The notes under the pieces are model-generated. The model made no database searches and was not told where the DNA came from. It was given only the letters and a program-made list of their open reading frames with translations. 64,000 nucleotides of DNA. Origin: Oscillospiraceae bacterium (lineage in GTDB: Bacteria; Bacillota; Clostridia; Oscillospirales; QAMX01). The DNA is taken from positions 1 to 64,000 of the forward strand of contig SVMB01000003.1 in the NCBI GenBank assembly GCA_015067675.1. The letters run 5' to 3'. Below are positions 8,184 through 16,684 of this stretch, piece by piece. A program made the position numbers and the translations under genes. Within the stretch, counting starts at the first letter, position 1. Each line of letters opens with the position of its first letter.

Positions 8184-10718
8184 ATGTCCGATTACAAAGC
8201 GATCCTGCCCCCCGTACTGGACTCCATGAAGATCGAGCTTCCCCATTTTCCCACCCGGATGCAGGCGCTGATCTTCCGGCTCTGGGAAATGGTCCCCGCC
8301 GCCACGCTTGCACGCATTCTCAGGACCGACGCCGCCACCGTTACGGCACTGGCCATGGATATGGGGCTAAGAGAGCAGGAAAATACCGATATCTGGCAGA
8401 AATCCGGCTACATCACCATTATCCGCGCCGCCTGGCATCTTCTGCCCTATGAGCAGCTGTTGGATCTTCTCGGTTGGGATGCCGAACAGCTTGCGTTCAC
8501 GCTCCGCGAGGACGATTTTCTGCGTTCCAAGCTCGGAAACGGCAAATTCGACTGTGAACCGATCCTCTACGCGCCGCTGACCGCCGATGAACAGGCCGCC
8601 ACCGCCCGTCTGCGCGCCGTCATCGAGCATCACGTGCGCATCCATGATTCCGAGATCACCGTCGCGCCTTTTGACTTCTTCGCCCAGTCCTACAAGCCAC
8701 GTACGCCCGGTCCCAGACCTGCCGACTGTCCCATCGATCTGCGTGACGGCTGGACGATCCGCATCGTCGCCTGCGATGCCCGCACCGCAGGTTTTGTGGA
8801 GGATTTCCGGGCAGACATGGCCCGCTGGGGCGTGGAATTTGTGCCCTCCGGCAAGCCCCTGACCGTCACCGTCGATGTCTCCCTGCTCTCCGAAGGGGAG
8901 GAGACCCACGAGGTCCGCATCACCGCCGATACCATCTGTGTCACCGGTGCCTCCCCCGTCGGCATCCTGCGGGGACTGTCCCATCTCTGCACGCTGGCCG
9001 ATGCCGCAGGCGGTCCCTTCTTCAAGCCCTTCTTCTCTCACCGAAAGCCCACCTTTGACGCCCGCTTCATCTATTCCTACTGCGGCCTTTTCGGTACCGT
9101 TCTGGATACCGATACCGCCGTTTCCTATCCCGATGAACTGCTGCAGGCCTATGCCCGCGCCGGTGTCAACGGCGTCTGGCTGCAGGCCGTGCTCTATAAG
9201 GTGACCCGTTTCCCCTTTGATCCCTCCCTCTCCGAGGGGTGGGAGCAGCGGCAGGCCAGACTCCGTGATCTGGTGGAACGTGCCGCCCGCCGCGGCATCC
9301 GGGTTTATCTCTACATCAACGAGCCCCGTGCCATGCCTCTCAGCTTCTTTGACACCAGGCCGGAGCTGTGCGGTCATGTCCGCGGCGAATCCGCCTCCCT
9401 GTGTACCTCCCATCCCGAGGTACAGGCCTATCTGCGGGACAGCATCACGGATCTGTGTACCGCGGTTCCGGGACTCGGCGGCTTCTTCACCATCTCCGTA
9501 TCCGAGAATCAGACCAACTGCTATTCTCACGCCTACCAGCCCGGATACGACTGCGGCATCGACGATGTCACCGAGCAGACCTGTCCCCGCTGTCTCAGCC
9601 GCCAACCGTGGGATGTGGTGGCCGAGGCCAATTCCATCATTGCCGATGCGGCGTACGCCGTTGACCCGTCTATCAAAACCTTCGTCTGGACCTGGGGCTG
9701 GGGACGCATGGGCCGCGAGGGTATGCACAAGGCAATTGAGCTGCTCTCCCCCAACTGCATCGTACAGAACACCAGCGAGGAACGCATGGCGCTGGACATC
9801 GGCGGCGTAAAGAGTACGCTCAGCGACTACACCATGTCCCGCATCCCGCCCTCCGAGTCTAGCCGGGATGCCTGGGAGCAGGCGCTGGCCACAGGGCATC
9901 AGACCTCTGCCAAAGTTCAGCTCAACTGCACCTGGGAGGCTTCCACCGCGCCCTATATTCCTGTCTACGAGAATATTCTGGAACATATCCGCCGTCTGTG
10001 TGAAATTGGGGTGGGCAATCTACACCTGAGCTGGACGCTTGGCGGTTGGCCTTCGGAAAATCTAAAAATCGCTTCCTCCTTCTTCTTTGCCGATCCGAAT
10101 GTAAGCTATTCCTACGACGAGGCTCTGCGTAACTCCTACGGTGCCCATGCACCGGTGGTCAAAGCCGCCGTACACCGTTTCTGTGAAGCCTTTTCCCATT
10201 TCCCCTTCTATGTTATCTCGCTGTATCGTGGTCCGCAGAATGCAGGACCTGCGAATATCCTTTTCGCAAAGCCCTCCGGGCTGACCTCCACCACCACCTG
10301 TTATGCCTACGACGATCTGGAAAACTGGCGCTCGATCTACCCGGTGGATGTCTACGCCGAGCAGTTCCGTCTCGTCGCCGAGGGTTGGCAGGAGGGACTG
10401 CGGCTGCTGGATTCGATGCCCGACTGTGACTTCAAGGATACTGCCCGCGTCTGCGGCGCACTGTTTTGTGCCTCCTACAACCAGATCCGGTTCGTACAGA
10501 CCAGAGATGCTTACCTCGCGCACCCCTCCGAAGAGCTGCGCCGCGAGCTTCTTTCCCTCATCGCCGACGAAAAGCGCATTGCTGAAGATATCCTCGTACT
10601 CATGTACCGGGATGCCCGCATCGGCTACGAGGCCGCCAATCACTATCTGTTCAGCCGCACGTCGCTGATGGAAAAGATCCTCAACTGCGCATGGCTTGAG
10701 CGGCATTTTGCCGAGTAA
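8184..10718 (+). CDS. Glycoside-hydrolase-like protein, tandem paralog of 5641-8151
   Basis: 844 aa; AGGAGG upstream of ATG; long identical stretches with the preceding ORF (PHFPTRMQALIFR, WTWGWGRMGREGMHKAIELLSPNCI). Confidence 0.72.
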   Translation: MSDYKAILPPVLDSMKIELPHFPTRMQALIFRLWEMVPAATLARILRTDAATVTALAMDMGLREQENTDIWQKSGYITIIRAAWHLLPYEQLLDLLGWDAEQLAFTLREDDFLRSKLGNGKFDCEPILYAPLTADEQAATARLRAVIEHHVRIHDSEITVAPFDFFAQSYKPRTPGPRPADCPIDLRDGWTIRIVACDARTAGFVEDFRADMARWGVEFVPSGKPLTVTVDVSLLSEGEETHEVRITADTICVTGASPVGILRGLSHLCTLADAAGGPFFKPFFSHRKPTFDARFIYSYCGLFGTVLDTDTAVSYPDELLQAYARAGVNGVWLQAVLYKVTRFPFDPSLSEGWEQRQARLRDLVERAARRGIRVYLYINEPRAMPLSFFDTRPELCGHVRGESASLCTSHPEVQAYLRDSITDLCTAVPGLGGFFTISVSENQTNCYSHAYQPGYDCGIDDVTEQTCPRCLSRQPWDVVAEANSIIADAAYAVDPSIKTFVWTWGWGRMGREGMHKAIELLSPNCIVQNTSEERMALDIGGVKSTLSDYTMSRIPPSESSRDAWEQALATGHQTSAKVQLNCTWEASTAPYIPVYENILEHIRRLCEIGVGNLHLSWTLGGWPSENLKIASSFFFADPNVSYSYDEALRNSYGAHAPVVKAAVHRFCEAFSHFPFYVISLYRGPQNAGPANILFAKPSGLTSTTTCYAYDDLENWRSIYPVDVYAEQFRLVAEGWQEGLRLLDSMPDCDFKDTARVCGALFCASYNQIRFVQTRDAYLAHPSEELRRELLSLIADEKRIAEDILVLMYRDARIGYEAANHYLFSRTSLMEKILNCAWLERHFAE

Positions 10719-10725
10719 CACAAAA

Positions 10726-10755
10726 CGCCAGTCCGGATGTGGTTCCGGACTGGCG
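10726..10755 (+). terminator. Stem-loop after the glycosidase paralogs
   Basis: Perfect 12-bp stem cgccagtccgga/tccggactggcg with 6-nt loop, but no clear U-tract. Confidence 0.45.
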
Positions 10756-10781
10756 CTGCTGCATCCGGAGGTGAATATAAT

Positions 10782-11369
10782 GTGAAAAAGCTTCGTCTGA
10801 TCGCCGTCACCCTGCTCATTGCGCTGCTCGCCGGCTGCAGTCTTGCTCCGCCGGATCTTTCTGTCACATACGCATCCATTTTCTTCGACGATCTTGAAAG
10901 TTACCATGAAGCAGCGCGGGAAAGACTTGGCGAAACCTATTCCCTGCCCTACTACAAGCCCGTGCGGCTCCCGGAGGGTGCAGAGCTTGAAAAGATTCAA
11001 GTTATGCCCGGAACTCGCTTTGATCTTGACTATCGCATCCCTGTCAACGAGAAGAAATCGGTCTTTGCTGAACTTGAAGTCAGCCGTTTGCTCTGGGATG
11101 CTGAGGAATACCGCAAAAACACTGCTGATTCTGAGCTGTGGACACGTCCGCAGTATGAATACAACGGCCTGACTGCGTATTATTCCTATCACGAAGCTAA
11201 CCCCGATTATCAGGATGATGTCCCCACTCACCAGTTCTTCTTTCTGCTGGATGGTTACTGGATGACCGTCTCTATTCCCGAAACCATTCTCGCAGACGGC
11301 AAGCCTTACACGCTGAGCATTGAGGAAGCCCTGACCTATCTGGAACTAGAACGGGTGGAGGTTGAATAG
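10782..11369 (+). CDS. Small lipoprotein of unknown function
   Basis: GTG start after GGAGG; signal peptide with lipobox VKKLRLIAVTLLIALLAGC; C-terminus similar to 14809-15450. Confidence 0.68.
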   Translation: MKKLRLIAVTLLIALLAGCSLAPPDLSVTYASIFFDDLESYHEAARERLGETYSLPYYKPVRLPEGAELEKIQVMPGTRFDLDYRIPVNEKKSVFAELEVSRLLWDAEEYRKNTADSELWTRPQYEYNGLTAYYSYHEANPDYQDDVPTHQFFFLLDGYWMTVSIPETILADGKPYTLSIEEALTYLELERVEVE

Positions 11370-11375
11370 ATGCAC

Positions 11376-11410
11376 AAAGTCCCGGAGCTTACCGCTCCGG
11401 GACTTTTTTA
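11376..11410. terminator. Bidirectional terminator between convergent genes
   Basis: aaagtcccggag...ctccgggacttttt, stem with A-tract and T-tract. Confidence 0.8.
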
Positions 11411-12694
11411 TCCGGCGCATTTCTGCGCGATCTCCCTCGTGACTGTAAGGAACCGGTCGATATCCGCCGCACCGTGGCAGTGCATGGGCGACACGCGCAC
11501 CGCCCCCGGGATGTCAAGCGCCTCCACGATGCGCTGGGAGTACATACTCTCCCGCACGCGCTCGCAGACGATCATGCCGCGTCTGCGGTATTCCTCCACG
11601 AGTTCCGGAAAACCGATGCCGTCGATGCCCACCGCCGCGATCAGGTCGCGTTTTGTCAGGTCGGGGGCGTCGGCGTACACCTGCACGCCGGGGATATGCC
11701 GCAAGCCGGGGCAGTCGGGGGTACCTTCCAGCATCCGGCAGAGCAGTGCCCGCTCCTGCAGATGGATGCGCCGCATACCCTCGGCGTAGAGTGCTGCCCG
11801 GTCAGTGGATTGGATAAACTGCGCGCCAAGGAAGCAGACGTAATCGATCACCGCGCTCATAGCTGCAAAGTTGCCGGGAGACGGCGTACCCAGTTCAAAC
11901 ACCGTCTGGGGCTTTCCCAGCAGCTTGTGATGGCGAAGCCGCGCCACCCGGTCGGACATCCATGCAAAGCCGCAGCCCCGCACGCCGAAGAATTTATAGG
12001 GCGCGAAGTTCATGCCGTCCAGCCCCAGCGTTTCGGCATGGAGCTGACAGTGAGGCGCGTGCTGCACGGCGTCGCTGATGATGAACAGATCGGGCTTCAC
12101 CGCCCGGGCTTTTGTCACGATCTCCGCCATATCCATGATGGCACCGGAGATGTTGGAGGCTGACATCACGCTGAGCAGGCAGGTTTCATCGTCCACAAGT
12201 GCTGCTGCGGCATCCGGGTCAATGCCTCCGGTGACGTGATCGGCCGGGATTACCCGCAGCTCCCGTCCCAGCTTTTCGCAGTAATACGCCACCGCATCAA
12301 AGGCCGACGGATGCTCCAGTGAGGAGACCACGGCGTTTTTGCCGGAGACATTTTCCATGATGATGCCCACCATCTGAAACATCGTCTGGGACGCGGTGAG
12401 CTCCGTCATCACAGCGCCCGTTTTTGCCCCGAATACCAGCTCCCGGAGCTCGTCCGTGCCTGCGGTGACGAGCTTTTTGAGCTTCTGCGCCTGCGGATGG
12501 GTACGCTCCGGGCAGTCGGGGTATGCTTCAAACGCCGCTTTTGCCTCCACGGCGGCTTTCAAGCGCAGCGAGCCGCCGGAGTTGTCAAAAAACAGCCGTT
12601 TTCCCGTCTCCGGATCGGAATCCGCGTAATAAAACCGGCTTTTCAGCGTTCGGATCAACGTTTCGTCAAAGAGGTGTTCGTCTACATAACTCAT
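11408..12694 (-). CDS. Aminotransferase class V-fold PLP-dependent enzyme
   Basis: 428 aa; SLEHPSAFDAVAYY, DAVQHAPHCQLHAETLGLDGMNFAPYKFFGVRGCGFAWMS (PLP-lysine region of class V aminotransferases/cysteine desulfurase-like enzymes). Confidence 0.82.
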   Translation of the reverse strand: MSYVDEHLFDETLIRTLKSRFYYADSDPETGKRLFFDNSGGSLRLKAAVEAKAAFEAYPDCPERTHPQAQKLKKLVTAGTDELRELVFGAKTGAVMTELTASQTMFQMVGIIMENVSGKNAVVSSLEHPSAFDAVAYYCEKLGRELRVIPADHVTGGIDPDAAAALVDDETCLLSVMSASNISGAIMDMAEIVTKARAVKPDLFIISDAVQHAPHCQLHAETLGLDGMNFAPYKFFGVRGCGFAWMSDRVARLRHHKLLGKPQTVFELGTPSPGNFAAMSAVIDYVCFLGAQFIQSTDRAALYAEGMRRIHLQERALLCRMLEGTPDCPGLRHIPGVQVYADAPDLTKRDLIAAVGIDGIGFPELVEEYRRRGMIVCERVRESMYSQRIVEALDIPGAVRVSPMHCHGAADIDRFLTVTREIAQKCAG

Positions 12695-12706
12695 ATCGTT
12701 CCCTCC

Positions 12707-13828
12707 TCAGTCCGGAATCAGACAGCCCAGCTTCACGTAGCGGATCGCGTCCTTGCCGCGCACGGCGGGATTGCCGTTCTGGTATTCAAGGCAAAGCTCG
12801 CTGGTACTGTAGGCCAAATACAGCTCGTTCATGATGTCGGCAAGACAGATATTGACCATGCCGCAGGGACGGTAGAGGTCGGCAACGACGACGTTCTGAT
12901 TGGGATCGGGATTCTCGCCGTAATAAAGCCGGATAGAGGTTCTGCCCTGCTGAATCGCGGGACGATGCTGGGTATCGCCGTTATAGTAGTTGCAGGAGGT
13001 GAGGATATGGCCGTTATAGATCAGCATACGCGGACGGCACTGAATGCTTTCCTCATAGGCCACAGGAGATGCCCAGGTTTTGCCCATGTCCCCGGAGGAG
13101 GTAAAGAAGATGCTTCCGATGTCCAGATCGGTGCGGTAGATGGCGTAGAGTTTCCCGTTTAAGAAGCGGTACTCAAACTCATACTGAGCAGGATAGGGGC
13201 AGACGGCGAAAAACTCCACCGTCGCGCCGCCGTCGGCTGAGCGATAGAGAATCGGCTCGGCGTAATAGCTCACCGCCGCGCCGTAGGTGTAACCGTCCTC
13301 GCCCCGGAGGTAGGCGCAGTGGCCTACCTGCTCGGTGGGGACATATTTGTGGTTTGAGTATCCCTGTTCTTCCAGATAGCGGAATTCTGCCGACAGGCAG
13401 AGAGGTTCCAGGCTGCCGTCGGGGTGTTTGACCATGACCCGCTGCTCCTCACTCAGTGTATCGGTGAGGAAGTCATAGTCCCGGTAGCAGTTATCGTGAT
13501 CGCCCTCAGCACGGCTGTCCTTTTCATAGAACACGCGCACACGTCCCTCACCGAGGCCGCAGATGTTCTCACAGTACACGTCATTCCCCTCTGCGACGGT
13601 GACAAAGCGGATATTGGTGGGCTGGGAGGCCGGGAAACAGGACAGGGCGATTTTGCCCCGGGACTCGCCGTAATGGCCCTGAAATCCGGGCATATAGGCG
13701 CAGAACATGATGCCGTATTTGGAGTCAAAGGCGAGGGCCGCGCCGTCGGCGCTGGTCTGGGTCAGGCCGTCGCTGATCTGGGTGGAGTATTCAAGCTTTG
13801 CGCGGAGTTCTTCAGTGGTGTAATTCAT
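12707..13828 (-). CDS. Sialidase/BNR-repeat-like protein
   Basis: 373 aa; YRSADGGATVEFF and FTSSGDMGKTWASP, Asp-box-like SxDxGxTW repeats. Confidence 0.65.
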   Translation of the reverse strand: MNYTTEELRAKLEYSTQISDGLTQTSADGAALAFDSKYGIMFCAYMPGFQGHYGESRGKIALSCFPASQPTNIRFVTVAEGNDVYCENICGLGEGRVRVFYEKDSRAEGDHDNCYRDYDFLTDTLSEEQRVMVKHPDGSLEPLCLSAEFRYLEEQGYSNHKYVPTEQVGHCAYLRGEDGYTYGAAVSYYAEPILYRSADGGATVEFFAVCPYPAQYEFEYRFLNGKLYAIYRTDLDIGSIFFTSSGDMGKTWASPVAYEESIQCRPRMLIYNGHILTSCNYYNGDTQHRPAIQQGRTSIRLYYGENPDPNQNVVVADLYRPCGMVNICLADIMNELYLAYSTSELCLEYQNGNPAVRGKDAIRYVKLGCLIPD

Positions 13829-13863
13829 GGGGAGAACCGTCCTTTCATGACTTGGATGGTTTC

Positions 13864-13892
13864 AGGATAGCATACAGAAAAAGAAATGTCCA
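13864..13892 (-). promoter_or_regulatory. Putative promoter for the sialidase-like/aminotransferase operon
   Basis: Minus strand TGGACA-17 nt-TATCCT. Confidence 0.5.
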
Positions 13893-13913
13893 TTGAAGAT
13901 TTGCGTCTTTCTA

Positions 13914-13942
13914 TTGCAAATCCCGCAAATCCATGATATCAT
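13914..13942 (+). promoter_or_regulatory. Putative promoter for the AraC-family regulator
   Basis: TTGCAA-17 nt-TATCAT, divergent from the minus-strand promoter. Confidence 0.5.
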
Positions 13943-13948
13943 CAGCAT

Positions 13949-14752
13949 ATGAACAGTTTTACCATCAACCGCCGCGTTTCAGATTCTCTGAGCTTCGTCT
14001 ATTCCCGCGGCATCGAAAACTTCGCCCGCAGCACCATCCATCCCTGGCATGAGCTGCTTTACTACATCGACGGAGACGTAACCTTTCTCTCAGAACACTT
14101 TCAGGATGAGCTGCAGCCGGGAAGTTTTGTGCTGATCCCCCGCGGAAGCTTCCATCACTTTTTCCTCCGCGATCCTGCCCGCTTCACGCGGCTGGCCATC
14201 TATCTCTCCGATGACGACTTTCTGCCCGTCATTGCCCATTCCGGCGTTCTGTCGTCGCTGCGCATCCTGCCCTCTCCCTCATCTGCCCTGCGCTATCCGC
14301 TGGAGCGCATCTGCCGCGCACTGGAAGCAGGTACGAATGATGAACGCTGTACCGCCCTTTTGACCGGCGCTGTCTCGCTTCTGCTTGCAGAGCTTGCACT
14401 CACGGATGCCGCGTCCGAATCCCCTCCCCGCCGCGCTACCGATCCCCTCATCGCGGACTGTATCCGCCACATCGACACCCATCCCGGCGACGATCTGCGC
14501 ACAGAGACGCTGGCGCAGCAGCTCGCAGTCTCGGCATCCACGCTGCAGCATCGCTTCAAATGCGAGCTGGGCGTGCCGCTGTATCGTTACATCACCGAGC
14601 GCCGTCTCACGTACGCCCGGCGGCTCATCGCACAGGGAGAAAATCCCACCGGCGTTTACGCTGCCAGCGGCTACAACGACTATTCGGCCTTTTACCGTGC
14701 CTACTGCAAGTATTTTGGTCACGCGCCGTCGGACGACAAGGGTAAAGTGTGA
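13949..14752 (+). CDS. AraC-family transcriptional regulator
   Basis: 267 aa; N-terminal cupin-like sensor region (HPWHELLYYIDGD) and C-terminal double HTH (TLAQQLAVSASTLQHRFKCELGVPLYRYITERRLTYARRLI...SGYNDYSAFYRAYCKYFGHAPS). Confidence 0.92.
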   Translation: MNSFTINRRVSDSLSFVYSRGIENFARSTIHPWHELLYYIDGDVTFLSEHFQDELQPGSFVLIPRGSFHHFFLRDPARFTRLAIYLSDDDFLPVIAHSGVLSSLRILPSPSSALRYPLERICRALEAGTNDERCTALLTGAVSLLLAELALTDAASESPPRRATDPLIADCIRHIDTHPGDDLRTETLAQQLAVSASTLQHRFKCELGVPLYRYITERRLTYARRLIAQGENPTGVYAASGYNDYSAFYRAYCKYFGHAPSDDKGKV

Positions 14753-14808
14753 GCTTCTTAATCCTGCTCTTCATAGATGCCAATCAACTGTTTGCGAGGT
14801 GATTTGAA

Positions 14809-15450
14809 ATGTTCCGAAAAAAAGTGTATCTGTTTTCCCTTCTGCTGCTGTGTATCATTGCACTGACCGCTTGTGCATCCACGCAAACCGCGCAGCAGAC
14901 GACAACCTCCCCCACCGTCACCTATGCTACCCTCAATGGTCCCTGTACCGTCACTGCCGCCGCGCAACTGGCTCCCGAGGTTTATGAAAGCATTGATGAG
15001 TATCTGCAGGATGCAGAAGTAAAAGCCGTGTCTGAAATATTCCTTCCTGTCCAGGTGCCCTACGATGCAGAAGTTTACCGAATCATCTCCCGACCCGACA
15101 GTTATCTCTCTTTTGAGTATTCGGTATTCGATTCCGATAAGACCGGATACGATCAGAAAGCCATCTACACGCAGCATCTCGGCGATGCAAAGGGGAATCT
15201 GGAAAGTGTCGTGTTCGACAACATCGAAATCTACACCGAACTGACGCACAACGGTCAGACTTTCTACTACAACTATGATTATGCCCGCGAAGAGGTCTCC
15301 GGTGTCGCCATGCATTGCTTCTGCTTTGTCCATGACGGCCACTTCTTCTCCGTAGCAATTCCTGCCAAGGCTTCTCCCGAGGCAAAAGACATTCTTTCCA
15401 TCGAAAAAGCTCTGACCTACCTCGAGCTGGAACCCATAAAGCTCGACTAA
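14809..15450 (+). CDS. Small lipoprotein of unknown function, paralog of 10782-11369
   Basis: 213 aa; lipobox IIALTAC; C-terminal HFFSVAIPAKASPEAKDILSIEKALTYLELEPIKLD matches YWMTVSIPETILADGKPYTLSIEEALTYLELERVEVE. Confidence 0.7.
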   Translation: MFRKKVYLFSLLLLCIIALTACASTQTAQQTTTSPTVTYATLNGPCTVTAAAQLAPEVYESIDEYLQDAEVKAVSEIFLPVQVPYDAEVYRIISRPDSYLSFEYSVFDSDKTGYDQKAIYTQHLGDAKGNLESVVFDNIEIYTELTHNGQTFYYNYDYAREEVSGVAMHCFCFVHDGHFFSVAIPAKASPEAKDILSIEKALTYLELEPIKLD

Positions 15451-15463
15451 CCCCTGCACACGC

Positions 15464-15502
15464 ACAGGCGGCGTACCGGATATCCGGTACGCCGCCTGTT
15501 TA
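15464..15502. terminator. Convergent terminator formed by a 36-bp perfect palindrome
   Basis: acaggcggcgtaccggat|atccggtacgccgcctgt at 15464-15499, between convergent genes. Confidence 0.65.
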
Positions 15503-15520
15503 CTTTCAGATCTGCCGCGA

Positions 15521-16510
15521 TCACGCTTTCAGCGGGATGCGGATGCTGTAGGTGTCCGTCACGTGGTCGAAGGTATCGTCAGGCTGGGGTTCCATCACCG
15601 CGCAGAGAAGGAGGCGCGGCACGCCGTCCTCGATATAGAGCTGCGGGCGATCCAGCAGCCGCAGCGGGCGGATATCGCCGCCGCCGAAGTCCAGCTCACG
15701 CCGGTAGGCCAGCGGATGCTCGTCCGGACGCCAGTCGAAGCCGTTTTTAGAGACAAAATGGGCAAAACAGTGCTTCTGTGCGCCGGTAAAGTACCCCTGA
15801 AAGTCCTTGACCACGGTGTGATACTGCCCGTCCTGATACCAGAGGAAGGGATCCTCCACGGACCAGGCATCCTCGGGGTTTTCAAAAATAGGCTTGCCGT
15901 ACTTGACAAAGGGTCCGTCGGGGGCATCGGCGATGGCCGCGCCGCAGAGGACTTTGCCGCCCTTGGGCAGCGGTCCGCTGTGATCCACAGCCTTATAGAT
16001 CATCAGAATCTTCCCCTCCGGCGTCACCGTCGCCGTGGGGTTGGAGGTCATCAGCGAATCAATCCCGCCGGGAGTCACGTCGATGAGCCGTTCATTGACA
16101 AATTCCCACTCGCCCTCGGGATCGGTGCAGCAGGCCACGCCAATGCGCTGGTTATTGCGATGCTCCCAGACATCGCCGTGGCCGTAGTTATTCATGCAGT
16201 AGAGCCAGTGACGTCCGCCGTGGGTGATGACGGTGGGATTATGTACCACGTGCCATGAGCCGTCAGGCCCCGGCTCCCGTCCGAAGAGCTGCCGTACAAA
16301 CCGGAACTCGCCCAGCAGCGAGTCAGCACGAGCCAGGCACACCTCCGAATGGGTTACCCAGCCGATGAAGCCGTGTTCCTTTTCCCAGCGGGAATAGATC
16401 ATATAGAAGGCGTCCCCGTGCCGGAACATGGTGGAGCACCAGACAAAATATCCTTCGTCACGGAATTTCAGGCTTTCCGACGTGGGCAGCAGCAGCTCAT
16501 TGAAATCCAT
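15521..16510 (-). CDS. Five-bladed beta-propeller glycosidase-like protein (GH43/GH130-like)
   Basis: 329 aa; WHVVHNPTVITHGGRHWLYCMNN, GVACCTDPEGEWE, WSVEDPFLWYQDGQYHTVVKDF. Confidence 0.68.
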   Translation of the reverse strand: MDFNELLLPTSESLKFRDEGYFVWCSTMFRHGDAFYMIYSRWEKEHGFIGWVTHSEVCLARADSLLGEFRFVRQLFGREPGPDGSWHVVHNPTVITHGGRHWLYCMNNYGHGDVWEHRNNQRIGVACCTDPEGEWEFVNERLIDVTPGGIDSLMTSNPTATVTPEGKILMIYKAVDHSGPLPKGGKVLCGAAIADAPDGPFVKYGKPIFENPEDAWSVEDPFLWYQDGQYHTVVKDFQGYFTGAQKHCFAHFVSKNGFDWRPDEHPLAYRRELDFGGGDIRPLRLLDRPQLYIEDGVPRLLLCAVMEPQPDDTFDHVTDTYSIRIPLKA

Positions 16511-16632
16511 ATCGCACCTCTGATTGTGTTTTTACTTAGTTTATCACCCCATTTTGGCCTCGTCAAGCGGTTCAGCCAGGATTATCCCCACCACTTCCGG
16601 TATTTTCTCCACCTTTTCGGTTTTGGGGGACG

Positions 16633-16664
16633 AAAAAGCGGCCCTTCCTTATCGGAAGGGCCGC
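16633..16664 (-). terminator. Rho-independent terminator of the fused epimerase/acyl-CoA synthetase gene
   Basis: gcggcccttcc/ggaagggccgc stem followed on the minus strand by a U-tract (aaaaa on plus). Confidence 0.8.
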
Positions 16665-16684
16665 CAGATCATGCAGCCAGGTTC

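Noticed and set aside
8367-9986. 539-aa minus-strand ORF inside the second glycosidase paralog (similar one at 6430-7719)
   Set aside because: Both are mirror frames of conserved plus-strand genes; their mutual similarity only reflects the sense-strand paralogy.
10062-11231. 389-aa minus-strand ORF covering the glycosidase end and the lipoprotein gene
   Set aside because: Overlaps two well-supported plus-strand genes and a stem-loop; no motif.
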